Of a stretch of 64,000 nucleotides of DNA, positions 39,584-47,366 are shown one piece after another. Below the pieces are notes generated by a model. That model saw nothing but the letters and a program-made list of their open reading frames with translations, had not been told where the DNA came from and did not search any database. This DNA is from Synechococcales cyanobacterium CNB (GTDB lineage Bacteria > Planctomycetota > Phycisphaerae > Phycisphaerales > UBA1924), in contig SZOZ01000007.1 of the NCBI GenBank assembly GCA_030263455.1, positions 163,830 through 227,829 on the forward strand, in the 5' to 3' direction. The position numbers were made by a program, and so were the translations under genes. The first letter of the stretch is position 1; each line of letters begins with the position of its first letter.

Positions 39584-40018
39584 TCAGACTTCCATGCGGA
39601 CGGGCTGCTGCGCCTGGTGCGGGTGCTCAGGCCCGCCGTACACCTTCAGTTTCGTGAGCATGTGCCGACCGAGCCGGTTCTTCGGCAACATCCGCCGCAC
39701 CGCGTCCTCGACCAGCCGCTCGGGCCGGCGCTCGCGCACCGCGCCATACGCCTCCGCCTTCAGCCCGCCGGGGTAACGCGTGTACCGGAGCTTCATCCGC
39801 TGCTCCGCCTTGCGCCCGGTCAGCGCGACCTTCTTCGCGTTCGTCACCACCACGAACTCGCCCGTGTCCACGTGCGGCGAGTACTCCGGCCGGTGCTTGC
39901 CCATCAGCACCGTCGCCACCTCCACCGCAAGGCGGCCCAGCGGAACGCCCTCCGCGTCCACCACCTTCCAACCTCGCTCGACCTCGCCGGGCTTGGCATA
40001 GAACGTCTGGCGTCTCAC
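39584..40018 (-). CDS. rplM: 50S ribosomal protein L13
   Basis: Large-subunit assembly protein with 144 residues, close to the usual 142. The family text is complete: TFYAKPGEVERGWKVVDAEGVPLGRLAVEVATVLMGKHRPEY, then GEFVVVTNAKKVALTGRKAEQRMKLRYTRYPGGLK, and a C-terminal VRRMLPKNRLGRHMLTKLKVYGGPEHPHQAQQP. GTG 40018 is the start, with GGGAGG 7 nt upstream; the longer frame upstream is Arg-rich and unrelated to L13. A promoter with a long leader lies about 190 nt upstream (40209-40236). It is the first gene of the rplM-rpsI operon. Confidence 0.95.
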   Translation of the reverse strand: MRRQTFYAKPGEVERGWKVVDAEGVPLGRLAVEVATVLMGKHRPEYSPHVDTGEFVVVTNAKKVALTGRKAEQRMKLRYTRYPGGLKAEAYGAVRERRPERLVEDAVRRMLPKNRLGRHMLTKLKVYGGPEHPHQAQQPVRMEV

Positions 40019-40208
40019 GTCGGGCCTCCCGATTCGGACGTCGGCACGCCGACCGATCGTCCTGCTCTGGCGAAGGCACAAGCCCCTCGCCGGGTGCGTC
40101 TGCTCGCCGCCTACCGGGCGGGGCGGGCCGCGTCCTCCGCGGCATGGTTTCCCAAGGCTCCCGCGCCAAGGGCCTCCCAGCCCGGGCACGAGGAATCAAC
40201 AGCCGGGA

Positions 40209-40236
40209 ACCCTAGCAGCCGAGCGGCCCCGGTCAA
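40209..40236 (-). promoter_or_regulatory. Candidate promoter of rplM-rpsI
   Basis: On the minus strand TTGACC (40231-40236), 16 nt, TAGGGT (40209-40214). This predicts a leader of about 185 nt before the L13 GTG, long enough for a ribosomal-protein autoregulatory structure. A CCGCG/CGCGG stem is visible within it. Confidence 0.45.
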
Positions 40237-40288
40237 GATTCCGCCCCGGCTGTGGCCCAGTCCCCCGCGCGGGCCGATCATCGGGAGC

Positions 40289-41794
40289 ATGTCCATCCTC
40301 CCCAACGCCCCCCAACATCACCGACACCACCGCGAACCGCCCGACCCCGGCACGCCCCTCTCGCGCCGGATCGCCCTCACGCTGGCCATCGCCCTCGTCC
40401 TCCTGGTCGCGGGCCTCCAGGCGTTGACTTCAATCGCGAGCAGTCAGCCCGCCCCGGTCCAGCGCGCGGAGGTCGATGCCCCGCCCACCACCATGGACCA
40501 GTTCGGCCTCACCGCCCGCCTCTACGTACTCGTCCTCCACGGGCTGGGAATGCCCGACCCCAACGGCGAGGCCTCGCACGCCCTGGCCAAGGCCGCCCCG
40601 ACCCCGCGAGACGATGTCCGCGCCGTCATCTCCATGGCCGAGATGGCGTCGAGACCGGACGACGGCGCGCAGCGCGCGCTCGCCCGGCTCGACGAGTTGC
40701 GCCCCGAGTTCGAGCGCCTGGCGAGCGAACGCCCCGACGAGCCGGAACCGACCGCACTCCTGGCCGACCTCGAAACCCTGCGCACGATCTATACCAACGG
40801 GCCGGAATCCCTCGACGACGAGACCCGCGACCGCCTCGTGCACCGCCACGGCTGGTTCGGCCGACTCGCGCTCGTCTTCGGACGCAACGACGACAACCCC
40901 GAACGCGCCGCCATCTTCGGACCCGCAACCGCGCTCGCGTTCGGCGTGCTCATCGCCGCTGTCGTCATCCCGCTCGCCATCCTCGTCGGCTTCGTGCTCC
41001 TCGTCATCGCCCTCGTCCTCTTCATGGGACGCTCGCTCAGACCACGCTTCGTCCCGCCCATGCCCGGCGGGAGCGTCTATCTCGAAACCCTCGTCGTCTT
41101 CCTCCTCGGGTTCCTCGGCGTGAAACTCCTCGCCGACCTCGTCGGCCTTGTCCTGAGCGACACCGCCGCCGTCGTCGCAGGACTCACGCTCCAGGCAGGC
41201 CTCGTCCTGCTCATCCTCTGGCCGCTCACACGCGGCGTCCCCTTCGCACGATGGCGCGCCGCCACGGGATGGCACGCTCCGCGCGGCGTGCTCCGCGAAG
41301 TCGGGTGCGGCGTCCTGGGCTATCTCGCCGCGCTCCCCGTCTTTGTCGGCGGCGTCGTCCTCAGCCTCATCCTCTCCGCCGTCTGGGCCATGATCGCCTC
41401 CGCCATTCGCGGCACGCCGGAGCAGCAACCTCTTCCCCAGAACGCGCCGCTCGACCTCGTCCTCTCGGGCAACACCCTGCTCGTCGTGCTCCTCTTCCTC
41501 ATGGCGACCATCTGGGCGCCGATCGTCGAGGAAACCATCTTCCGCGGCGCCCTCTACCGCCACGCACGCGCAAGGGTCGGCGCGGCCGCCGCGGGGCTGC
41601 TCGCCGCGCTCGTCTTCGCCTTCATGCACGGCTACGGCCCGCTCTTCACCCCCCCTCTCATCGCGCTCGGATTCATGTTCGCTCTGCTGCGAGAGTGGCG
41701 CGGTTCGCTCATCGCGTCCGTGACCGCCCACTTCCTCCACAACTTCGTCACGCTCTCCGCGCTCCTCGTCGTCGTCCATCTCCTCGGATCGTGA
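40289..41794 (+). CDS. CAAX/CPBP-family intramembrane metalloprotease
   Basis: A 501-residue membrane protein. After a hydrophobic N-terminal helix (IALTLAIALVLLVAGLQALTSI, about residues 27-48) comes a soluble periplasmic stretch of about 150 residues (many Asp/Glu and Pro), then seven or so helices. The CPBP motifs are all present: motif 1 PIVEETIFRGALYRH near 412 (Glu-Glu-x3-Arg), motif 2 LVFAFMHGYG near 440 (Phe-x3-His), and motif 3 TAHFLHNFVTL near 485 (His-x3-Asn). The family includes Rce1-like prenyl proteases and bacteriocin-immunity proteins; in most bacteria the substrate is unknown. The N-terminal soluble insert is longer than usual. Start ATG 40289 follows GGGAG very closely, and GATCAT lies 7 nt upstream. 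It is divergent from rplM. Confidence 0.85.
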   Translation: MSILPNAPQHHRHHREPPDPGTPLSRRIALTLAIALVLLVAGLQALTSIASSQPAPVQRAEVDAPPTTMDQFGLTARLYVLVLHGLGMPDPNGEASHALAKAAPTPRDDVRAVISMAEMASRPDDGAQRALARLDELRPEFERLASERPDEPEPTALLADLETLRTIYTNGPESLDDETRDRLVHRHGWFGRLALVFGRNDDNPERAAIFGPATALAFGVLIAAVVIPLAILVGFVLLVIALVLFMGRSLRPRFVPPMPGGSVYLETLVVFLLGFLGVKLLADLVGLVLSDTAAVVAGLTLQAGLVLLILWPLTRGVPFARWRAATGWHAPRGVLREVGCGVLGYLAALPVFVGGVVLSLILSAVWAMIASAIRGTPEQQPLPQNAPLDLVLSGNTLLVVLLFLMATIWAPIVEETIFRGALYRHARARVGAAAAGLLAALVFAFMHGYGPLFTPPLIALGFMFALLREWRGSLIASVTAHFLHNFVTLSALLVVVHLLGS

Positions 41795-41860
41795 GGATTC
41801 ACCACGACCAGCGCGGGAAAGCCGCGGCATCACGCCACCAGGCCATGACCCCGGGCGCGG

Positions 41861-43528
41861 TCAAGCCCTCGCAACCGTGAGCGCGGCCCGTATCGCCCGC
41901 CGCTCAAGTTCTCCCGCCCGCATCACCGTCACCCCGCGCTCAGCGGCCAGCTCAGCGAGCGTCCGCGGATAACCCCCCCCCAACCCGAACCGCGCGCACA
42001 GCGTCGCCCGCGGCTCCGCGTCCAGCAGGTCCAGCACGCCCGCGAAACGCGCGTCCGGCTCCAGAAACGCCTGCCACGGCGCCAGCCGGCGTGTCCAGTC
42101 CTCGAACGCGACACCCCGCGACAGCCGCGGCATCGCACGCCGAGGGTCCGGCCGTGCCTCGCGCGCACGCCCCGCCGCCAGGCGCGTCACCGCCAGCCCC
42201 ACCGGCGCAGCCACGCGACCGCCGCGCCACGGATCGTGCCCCATTACACCCGATGCCACCGCCACCACCGCCGATGCCAGCAGCGGGCGCGACTCCCCGG
42301 GCCGCAGCCCCTCGAGCGGCACGCCGAGCGCACCCTCCAGCGTCTCCACCATCAGCGGCAGGTGCGTACGCACCAGCGTCGCCGCCAGACGCGTCGCCCA
42401 ACGCAGGTCCGTCTCCGCACGGTCCACCCCCGCCGCCTCGGCCGACGAAGAGCCGAGCAAACCCGTGATCCGCGCCGCCCGCGCCCGCAGCGCGTGCATC
42501 GCCATCGCTCGCATGCGCTCCTCGACCGCCACCGGCGCGGACCGCTCGCGCGCCGACAGGATGAACGCCAGCAGGTCCGTCTCACCCCGCCAGACCAGGC
42601 CCGACCGCACCGGCTCCGGTTCGAGCAACGCTGCGATCGCGTCGGCATCCAGCGCAGCCGCCGCAGGGGGAACGCCCCCGACCGGGTGCGCCCGCAGCAG
42701 CCGCGCCCGCTCCGCGAGCAGCGCGTGATGGATCGCCCCGCGCGTGCGGCCGTACCGCGCCGCGATGCGGCCGGGAGGCGCCCCGCGCCGCCACGCCCGC
42801 AGCGCGGCACGCTGCCGCCTGCCGGCCAGCAGCGCAGGCTCACCGAAGATCGGCTCGCGCCCCGCCGCGATCGCCCGCTCGTCGTGCCGGCGCAGCAGAC
42901 GCCGGACCCCCTCGTGCGATCGCCCGAAACGCCGCGCGATCCGCGACGCCGCCTCGTTCAGCGACAGCCCCAGCGAGTCGCGGTACCGTGCCGCACGCCG
43001 CAGCATCCGCGCCTCGACCTCCGGCGGCACGCGCGAGAACGCCCCCGCCCGCGCGATCCGCGCCGCGTTCGCTCGCTCAAACCGCTCCACCGCTCCCGGC
43101 ATGTACGCCACCCGCGAAAGCCCCCCCCCGAGGCTCGCTCGCCGCGCGAGCAGCCCCTCGCGCCGCCACCGTTCGAGCGTCTTGCGGCTCACGCCCCAGC
43201 GGGCCGCCAGCGCGTCTCCGTCGATCGCCCCGGCCGCCGCCAACTCCTCCGCCGTCAGGCCGGCCGCCGACGAAAGCCGCTCAACCAGCGCGGAGAGATC
43301 GCCGAGCAGCGCAGCCCCGACAACCTCCGCCGGCTCGTCGATCCGCGCCCGATACCCCGTGATGCGATACACGATCCAGTCCTCCGGATACGTCCGCTCG
43401 GGATCGATCTCGCCCGCCAGCGCCTCCGCACGCTCGATGTCGCGCAGCAGCGCTTCCCGGGGCGCAAAGCGCAGTTGCTTCGCCAGTTCACCCAGCGCGG
43501 TCACGCGAAGTCGTGGCAGGGGAGGCAT
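41861..43528 (-). CDS. Multi-HTH protein resembling RNA polymerase sigma factor regions 3-4
   Basis: A 555-residue, Arg/Ala-rich, probably DNA-binding protein. About residue 105-130 reads GDALAARWGVSRKTLERWRREGLLARR, a clear HTH of MerR/excisionase style. About 175-215 reads SLGLSLNEAASRIARRFGRSHEGVRRLLRRHD and about 235-265 reads WRRGAPPGRIAARYGRTRGAIHHALLAERARLL, both HTH-like and close to sigma region 3/4 text. The C-terminus, FAGVLDLLDAEPRATLCARFGLGGGYPRTLAELAAERGVTVMRAGELERRAIRAAL, matches sigma-70 region 4 (L-x3-E-R-x2-L-x2-R-F-G-L, L-x-E-x2, V-x-R-x-E...A). No region 2 (core-binding/-10 recognition) is visible, so a functional sigma factor is uncertain. The ATG lacks a ribosome site. 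It is separated by 142 nt from mqnA, on the same strand. Confidence 0.6.
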   Translation of the reverse strand: MPPLPRLRVTALGELAKQLRFAPREALLRDIERAEALAGEIDPERTYPEDWIVYRITGYRARIDEPAEVVGAALLGDLSALVERLSSAAGLTAEELAAAGAIDGDALAARWGVSRKTLERWRREGLLARRASLGGGLSRVAYMPGAVERFERANAARIARAGAFSRVPPEVEARMLRRAARYRDSLGLSLNEAASRIARRFGRSHEGVRRLLRRHDERAIAAGREPIFGEPALLAGRRQRAALRAWRRGAPPGRIAARYGRTRGAIHHALLAERARLLRAHPVGGVPPAAAALDADAIAALLEPEPVRSGLVWRGETDLLAFILSARERSAPVAVEERMRAMAMHALRARAARITGLLGSSSAEAAGVDRAETDLRWATRLAATLVRTHLPLMVETLEGALGVPLEGLRPGESRPLLASAVVAVASGVMGHDPWRGGRVAAPVGLAVTRLAAGRAREARPDPRRAMPRLSRGVAFEDWTRRLAPWQAFLEPDARFAGVLDLLDAEPRATLCARFGLGGGYPRTLAELAAERGVTVMRAGELERRAIRAALTVARA

Positions 43529-43670
43529 GGACAACCGTGGACGGGGGACAATGGACAGTGAACATCGGCGAAAGCACCGAACACGACGGACACTCGAACG
43601 TCCGACCACGCCCGGGATGAGGTCCGGTCCTCCGGACCGATTCCCGGGATCATCGACACACCACGACGCA

Positions 43671-44504
43671 TCATGCCGCCTGTCCCGACTCGACCCATTG
43701 AAGTTCGCTTCGATCGACGATGCCCAGCGCTTCCGCCTCGCGCAGGAACCGCCCCACCGCCTCGCGCTCGCGCTCGCCCACCCGGAACCGGAGCAGGTCG
43801 CCGACGTATTCCCGCGCCAGGTCCGCTGGCCAGCGGTGTTCGGGCGCGCGCCGCGCAACGATCCATCCCAGCCGTTGCTCGTTCCGCCGACGCTGTCGGT
43901 CCAGCAGCGCGCACGCCGACGCGATCCGCGCCGTGTCCGCCTCGTCCGCCCGGCACATCCACACCGCGTACACGAACGGCAGCCCCGTCCACTCACGCCA
44001 CGCCGCGCCGAGGTCCAGCGTCTGCCCGTACCGGCCCTCGGGGGGGGGATCGGTCACCACCTTGTCCCCGATCACCAGCAGCGTCTCCGGCCATTCCTCG
44101 CCCCCGGCCGCCCCCGATCGCTCGCGCGCGTCGAACGGCGCAAACTCCGGTCGCACGCCGAACCTCGACCACAGCAGCACGCGGCACAGCGCGACCGACG
44201 TGTGGCTCTCCACGTCCGCGTACACCCTCCTCACACGCTCGAACGACGCCGCCGAGTGCAGCCGAACCGTCAGCGTCGCACCGTCGCAGCCGATTATCCC
44301 CACCGGCAGCAGCGCGAGCCTCGCACCAGCCTTCGCCGCATCCACCAGCGACACCAGCCCCACGTCCGCACGACCGTCCGCCACCAGGTCCGCGATGTGC
44401 GAAGGCGCGGCCGGGATCAACTCCACACCCCCCGCCTTCTCCAGCCCCTCCACCAGCGGGCGTGTGTTCAGGTAACGCACATACGCGATGCGGAGAGCGT
44501 CCAT
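43671..44504 (-). CDS. mqnA: Chorismate dehydratase (futalosine menaquinone pathway)
   Basis: Converts chorismate to 3-[(1-carboxyvinyl)oxy]benzoate, the first step of the futalosine route to menaquinone. The 277 residues fit the MqnA/MqnD periplasmic-binding-protein-like fold: RIAYVRYLNTRPLVEGLEK at the start (Y-x2-x-N-x2-P), PSHIADLVADGRADVGLVSLVDAAK near 34, VRRVYADVESHTSVALCRVLL near 92 and LLVIGDKVV near 140, then LGAAWREWTGLPFVYAVWM (the W-x2-W/Y-T-G-L-P-F-V-F-A signature). MqnA is preferred to MqnD because of the S-x3-L motif and N-terminal text. ATG 44504 has TAGACT ending 5 nt upstream. Other mqn genes are elsewhere. It implies menaquinone as the respiratory quinone. Confidence 0.9.
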   Translation of the reverse strand: MDALRIAYVRYLNTRPLVEGLEKAGGVELIPAAPSHIADLVADGRADVGLVSLVDAAKAGARLALLPVGIIGCDGATLTVRLHSAASFERVRRVYADVESHTSVALCRVLLWSRFGVRPEFAPFDARERSGAAGGEEWPETLLVIGDKVVTDPPPEGRYGQTLDLGAAWREWTGLPFVYAVWMCRADEADTARIASACALLDRQRRRNEQRLGWIVARRAPEHRWPADLAREYVGDLLRFRVGEREREAVGRFLREAEALGIVDRSELQWVESGQAA

Positions 44505-44509
44505 GCCGA

Positions 44510-44515
44510 AGTCTA
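44510..44515 (-). promoter_or_regulatory. Probable -10 element for leaderless mqnA
   Basis: TAGACT on the minus strand, 5 nt before ATG 44504, in the 45-nt gap to the divergent acyltransferase gene. Confidence 0.5.
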
Positions 44516-44549
44516 CGGGCACCCCGCGCCTCCGGCCGATGGTGGACGC

Positions 44550-45176
44550 ATGAGCGCACCAGGACTCGTCCTGATCGGCGGCGGCGGGCACGCCATCGTC
44601 GTCGCCGAAGCCGCACGCCTCGCGGGCCTGCGCGTCGAGGGCGTGCTCGACGACGCCCCAAGCCCGGTCGCCACGGTCGGCCCGGGCGCGATCCCGCGGC
44701 TCGGCACGCTCGCCGAGGCCCGGCTCATCGCCGGCCGCCGGTGGATCGTCGCGCTGGGCGACCTCGGTGCGCGCGCCCGCGTGCTCGCCGCGCTGTCGGG
44801 CTTCGCCGACGCCGCCCTCGCCGTCGTGCATCCGGGCGCGATCGTCTCCGCCGACGCCGAGATCGCCCCGGGCGCTTTCATCGGCCCGGGCGCGATCGTC
44901 AACGCCCGCGCCGACATAGGCCCGCACGCCATCGTCAACTCCGGTGCGATCGTCGAACACGAGTGCGACATCGGTGCGAACGCCCACGTCGCCCCCGGCG
45001 CGGCCCTCGGCGGGCGCGTCCGCGTCGGCCCCAACTCGCTCGTCGGCATCGGCGCCCGCGTCGTCCCCGGCGTCACCATCGGCGCGGGCTGCCTCGTCGC
45101 CGCGGGCGCGGTCGTCACCGCCGACGTGCCCGACGGCGCACGCGTCGCAGGCGTGCCGGCCCACCCGATCCGATGA
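44550..45176 (+). CDS. NeuD/PglD-type sugar O- or N-acyltransferase
   Basis: A 208-residue left-handed beta-helix acyltransferase. The N-terminal Rossmann-like part begins [30 protein letters not shown], the standard opening of the NeuD/PglD/PerB group (G-x-G-G-H-A). From residue about 95 come hexapeptide repeats (VVHPGAIVSADAEIAPGAFIGPGAIVNARADIGPHAIVNSGAIVEHECDIG and on to VTADVPDGARVAGVPAHPIR). The catalytic His lies in VEHECDIG. Relatives acetylate UDP-4-amino sugars or sialic acid with acetyl-CoA in surface-glycan synthesis; the substrate here is unknown. The ATG sits in a purine-poor context without a ribosome site. The gene is followed by the dispersed-hairpin repeats (45181-45257). 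Confidence 0.85.
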   Translation: MSAPGLVLIGGGGHAIVVAEAARLAGLRVEGVLDDAPSPVATVGPGAIPRLGTLAEARLIAGRRWIVALGDLGARARVLAALSGFADAALAVVHPGAIVSADAEIAPGAFIGPGAIVNARADIGPHAIVNSGAIVEHECDIGANAHVAPGAALGGRVRVGPNSLVGIGARVVPGVTIGAGCLVAAGAVVTADVPDGARVAGVPAHPIR

Positions 45177-45180
45177 CTCG

Positions 45181-45257
45181 CGGGGCGGGGCCTTGCAGGC
45201 CCCGAGTCACCACGCGCCAAGCCGCAGGACACGGTGGCACAGGCGTCCCGCCTGTGC
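45181..45257. repeat. Two adjacent dispersed hairpin repeats
   Basis: The first (45181-45204) has stem CGGGGCC/GGCCCCG around TTGCA and is identical over 24 nt to 63917-63940. The second (45237-45257) is GCACAGGCG/CGCCTGTGC around TCC. Read in frames it gives GGTGVPPV and HRRDACAT, short peptides that recur as spurious translations in many planctomycete genomes. The block fills the 119-nt gap between two convergent genes and may act as a bidirectional transcript end. Confidence 0.65.
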
Positions 45258-45295
45258 GTCATCCCCTCTCCCCACGGTGTGCATCCGATCGCGCC

Positions 45296-45820
45296 TCACC
45301 CATCATCGTCAAACGGAAAGTCCTCTTCCGCCGGCGCGCCATCGTCCGCGCCAGGATCGTCGAACTCCTCCGTCGGCGCGGGCAGCGCGGACGCCTTCGG
45401 CCTCGCCGTCCCAGCCAGTTCCGCACGCATCGACCGCGCCCGCTCCGTCAGCAACCGCTCCGCCTCCTCGCCCGTCAGCGCGGCCTCCGCAAGCGGCGAG
45501 AGCACGAAGTGCCACCGCTGTGTGTTCCGGAACTTCATCGGCAACGCCTCGGCCACCAGGTCGATCGGCGGCCACTCGTACACCGGCGCGGCCGCCTCCG
45601 CCTCCGTCCGCAGCACCTCGTACCCCTCCAACTCCACCCGCACGTCGTACCACCCGTGATACAGGAACGACGTCTGGAGCGGCGTCCGCCCGACCTCCAG
45701 ATCGTTGATGTAGACGAGCGCGCCCGCAGGCTCCGTCGTCACCACGATCCGACGCTCCACGCACCCGACCAGCAGGACACACGCCGCGAACGCCGGGATG
45801 GGGGTCCGCCATCGTTCCAT
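45296..45820 (-). CDS. PEGA-domain lipoprotein
   Basis: A 174-residue lipoprotein. The signal and lipobox are PAFAACVLLVGC, with the lipidated Cys at about 20. It is followed directly by a PEGA domain: RRIVVTTEPAGALVYINDLEVGRTPLQTSFLYHGWYDVRVELEGYEVLRTE (S/T-x-P-x-G-A-x-V-x-I-x3-x-x-G-x-T-P, then strands to a Y-x2-G-Y-E). The remainder (WPPIDLVAEALPMKFRNTQRWHFVLSPL) matches planctomycete PEGA lipoproteins. An acidic, Pro/Asp-rich tail closes the protein. PEGA domains are thought to bind surface layers or peptidoglycan-associated partners; the role here is unknown. TAGAGT ends 6 nt before the ATG. It lies 26 nt after lptB on the same strand, so both may share a transcript despite its own hexamer. 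Confidence 0.8.
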   Translation of the reverse strand: MERWRTPIPAFAACVLLVGCVERRIVVTTEPAGALVYINDLEVGRTPLQTSFLYHGWYDVRVELEGYEVLRTEAEAAAPVYEWPPIDLVAEALPMKFRNTQRWHFVLSPLAEAALTGEEAERLLTERARSMRAELAGTARPKASALPAPTEEFDDPGADDGAPAEEDFPFDDDG

Positions 45821-45846
45821 GCCGCCACTCTACCGCGCCCCGACCC

Positions 45847-46638
45847 TCACGGCTCCCGCACCGCCGCCTCCGCCACGCCCTCGCGCCGTCCCCGCTCCGG
45901 CAGGTCGTCGAACTCGTCGCCCCGGAACAGCGAGCCGAGGTACACCCGACGCACCATCTCGTCGTTGATCAGGCCCCGCGGCGTGCCCTCCGCGAACACC
46001 TTCCCCGAGTCGATGATGTACGCCCGGTCGCACACCCGCAGCGTCTGTTGCACGTTGTGGTCCGTGATGAGGAACGCGATCCCCTGGTCGGCCAGCTGGC
46101 GGATCTCCCCTTGCAGGTCCTCGACCGCGATCGGGTCCACGCCGCTGAACGGCTCGTCCATCAGGATCAGCCGCGGCTGCGTCACCAGCGCCCGGGCAAT
46201 CTCCAGTTTCCGCCGCTCGCCGCCGGAGCACGTCCGCGCCGCGTGCCTCGCCTTGTGCGTCAGCCCGAACTGCGCCAGCAGCGCGCCCGCACGCTGCTTG
46301 CGCTCGCGCCGCGACAGGCCCAGCGTCTCGAGGATCGCCAGCAGGTTCTGCTCGCACGACAGCCGCTGGAACACGCTCGGCTCCTGCGACAGATACCCCA
46401 CGCCAAGCCTCGCCCGCTGGTACATCGGCAGCCGCGTGATCTCGTGCTCGTCGAAGAACACCCGACCGCCGTCGCAGTCGATCATCCCGATCGTCATGCG
46501 GAACGTCGTCGTCTTCCCCGCCCCGTTCCGCCCCAGCAGGCCCACCGTCTCCGATCGTTCGACGTACACCGACACGCCGTCCACGACGGCACGACCGCCG
46601 TAGGTCTTCCGCAGGTCTTTCGCTTCCAGCAGCGGCAC
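45847..46638 (-). CDS. lptB: LPS export system ATP-binding protein
   Basis: The ATPase of the LptB2FGC exporter, which drives lipopolysaccharide from the inner to the outer membrane. It has 263 residues. Walker A is GRNGAGKTTT near residue 35, the Q-loop GYLSQEPSVFQRLS near 82, the signature CSGGERRKLEIARAL near 138, Walker B LILMDEPFSGVDP near 160, and the switch His ITDHNV near 193. The LptB-type text (RLPMYQRARLGVGYLSQEPSVF, and DRAYIIDSGKVFAEGTP) separates it from branched-chain amino acid ATPases. The C-terminal tail RRVYLGSLF is as in LptB, followed by about 25 extra residues. GTG 46638 follows TAGACT by 7 nt. Presence of LptB argues for an LPS-containing outer membrane. Confidence 0.92.
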   Translation of the reverse strand: MPLLEAKDLRKTYGGRAVVDGVSVYVERSETVGLLGRNGAGKTTTFRMTIGMIDCDGGRVFFDEHEITRLPMYQRARLGVGYLSQEPSVFQRLSCEQNLLAILETLGLSRRERKQRAGALLAQFGLTHKARHAARTCSGGERRKLEIARALVTQPRLILMDEPFSGVDPIAVEDLQGEIRQLADQGIAFLITDHNVQQTLRVCDRAYIIDSGKVFAEGTPRGLINDEMVRRVYLGSLFRGDEFDDLPERGRREGVAEAAVREP

Positions 46639-46645
46639 GATGGGC

Positions 46646-46651
46646 AGTCTA
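46646..46651 (-). promoter_or_regulatory. Probable -10 element for leaderless lptB
   Basis: TAGACT on the minus strand ends 7 nt before the GTG of lptB. The same hexamer serves mqnA and the promoter at 33200. Confidence 0.5.
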
Positions 46652-46715
46652 TGCGCCACACCCCCCGCGCCGGACGACACCCAACGCCTCCCACACCAGC
46701 CCCCCGCGCCCGCCC

Positions 46716-47105
46716 TCAGTGGATGAAGCGGAAGCACATCGGGTAGCAGAAGTACTGCCCGCGCGACGCCGCCACCACCGCCATCACCCCACCCACGAAC
46801 CCGAGCACAACCGCGAAGATCGCCCCCACCCCGCACGTCACGATCCCGATCGGGATCGCGTAGATCAGAAGCGAAATCTCGAAGTTCAACGCCTCGCGCC
46901 CGTGGTGGTCCACCAGCGGCGAATCGTCCTTCTTCGCCAGCCACAGGATCAGCGGCACGACGATCGGGATGCCCAGGAAAAACATGACAAGATGGGAAAG
47001 ATGCACGAAGACGCAGTATGTCCGCTCCCAGTCCGCCGCCTGGGCATCGATCAGTGGTCCCTGGGCGTCGGCTGGTGTCTCATACATGGCGGCTGCGGCG
47101 TGCAT
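46716..47105 (-). CDS. DUF4870 small membrane protein
   Basis: A 129-residue protein of the DUF4870 family. After about 25 residues (ADAQGPLIDAQAADWERTYC) come three hydrophobic helices: VFVHLSHLVMFFLGIPIVVPLILWL, then NFEISLLIYAIPIGIVTCGVGAIFA, and VVLGFVGGVMAVVAA. Between helices 1 and 2 is the family marker KKDDSPLVDHHGREALNFEISLLIY (K-D-x-S-x-x-V-D-x-H-x-x-E-A-L-N-F). Its function is unknown. ATG 47105 is chosen because GGGAGG lies about 9 nt upstream; ATG 47087 is an alternative. It lies 77 nt upstream of lptB on the same strand. Confidence 0.82.
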   Translation of the reverse strand: MHAAAAMYETPADAQGPLIDAQAADWERTYCVFVHLSHLVMFFLGIPIVVPLILWLAKKDDSPLVDHHGREALNFEISLLIYAIPIGIVTCGVGAIFAVVLGFVGGVMAVVAASRGQYFCYPMCFRFIH

Positions 47106-47188
47106 CCCAGACCCTCCCGGCGGGGACTCGTTCCGGAAACCCAAGGCCGGGTTTCGACCAAGCCTACCTCCACGCCGCAAACCACACC

Positions 47189-47226
47189 AAAAAACCGGGC
47201 GGCCGGTCAGAGACCAGACCGCCCGG
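47189..47226 (-). terminator. Rho-independent terminator
   Basis: On the minus strand a stem CCGGGCGG/CCGCCCGG (47195-47202 with 47219-47226), extended by GGTC/GACC inside the loop, is followed by TTTTTT (47189-47194). It is a classical intrinsic terminator, located about 140 nt after the end of the zinc-ribbon membrane-protein gene and before the DUF4870 gene, so it separates the two transcripts. Confidence 0.85.
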
Positions 47227-47366
47227 CGTGAGTGGGCAGACAACAACCCCGCCGGTCAAGCCCGGCGACTCTCAATCATGCGCCATAATCCGTCGACTGC
47301 CAAGCCCTTCCGGGATCAAATCCCCCAAAATCGGGCCTGAGACGCCACACCGGCGAGCATCCGTCG

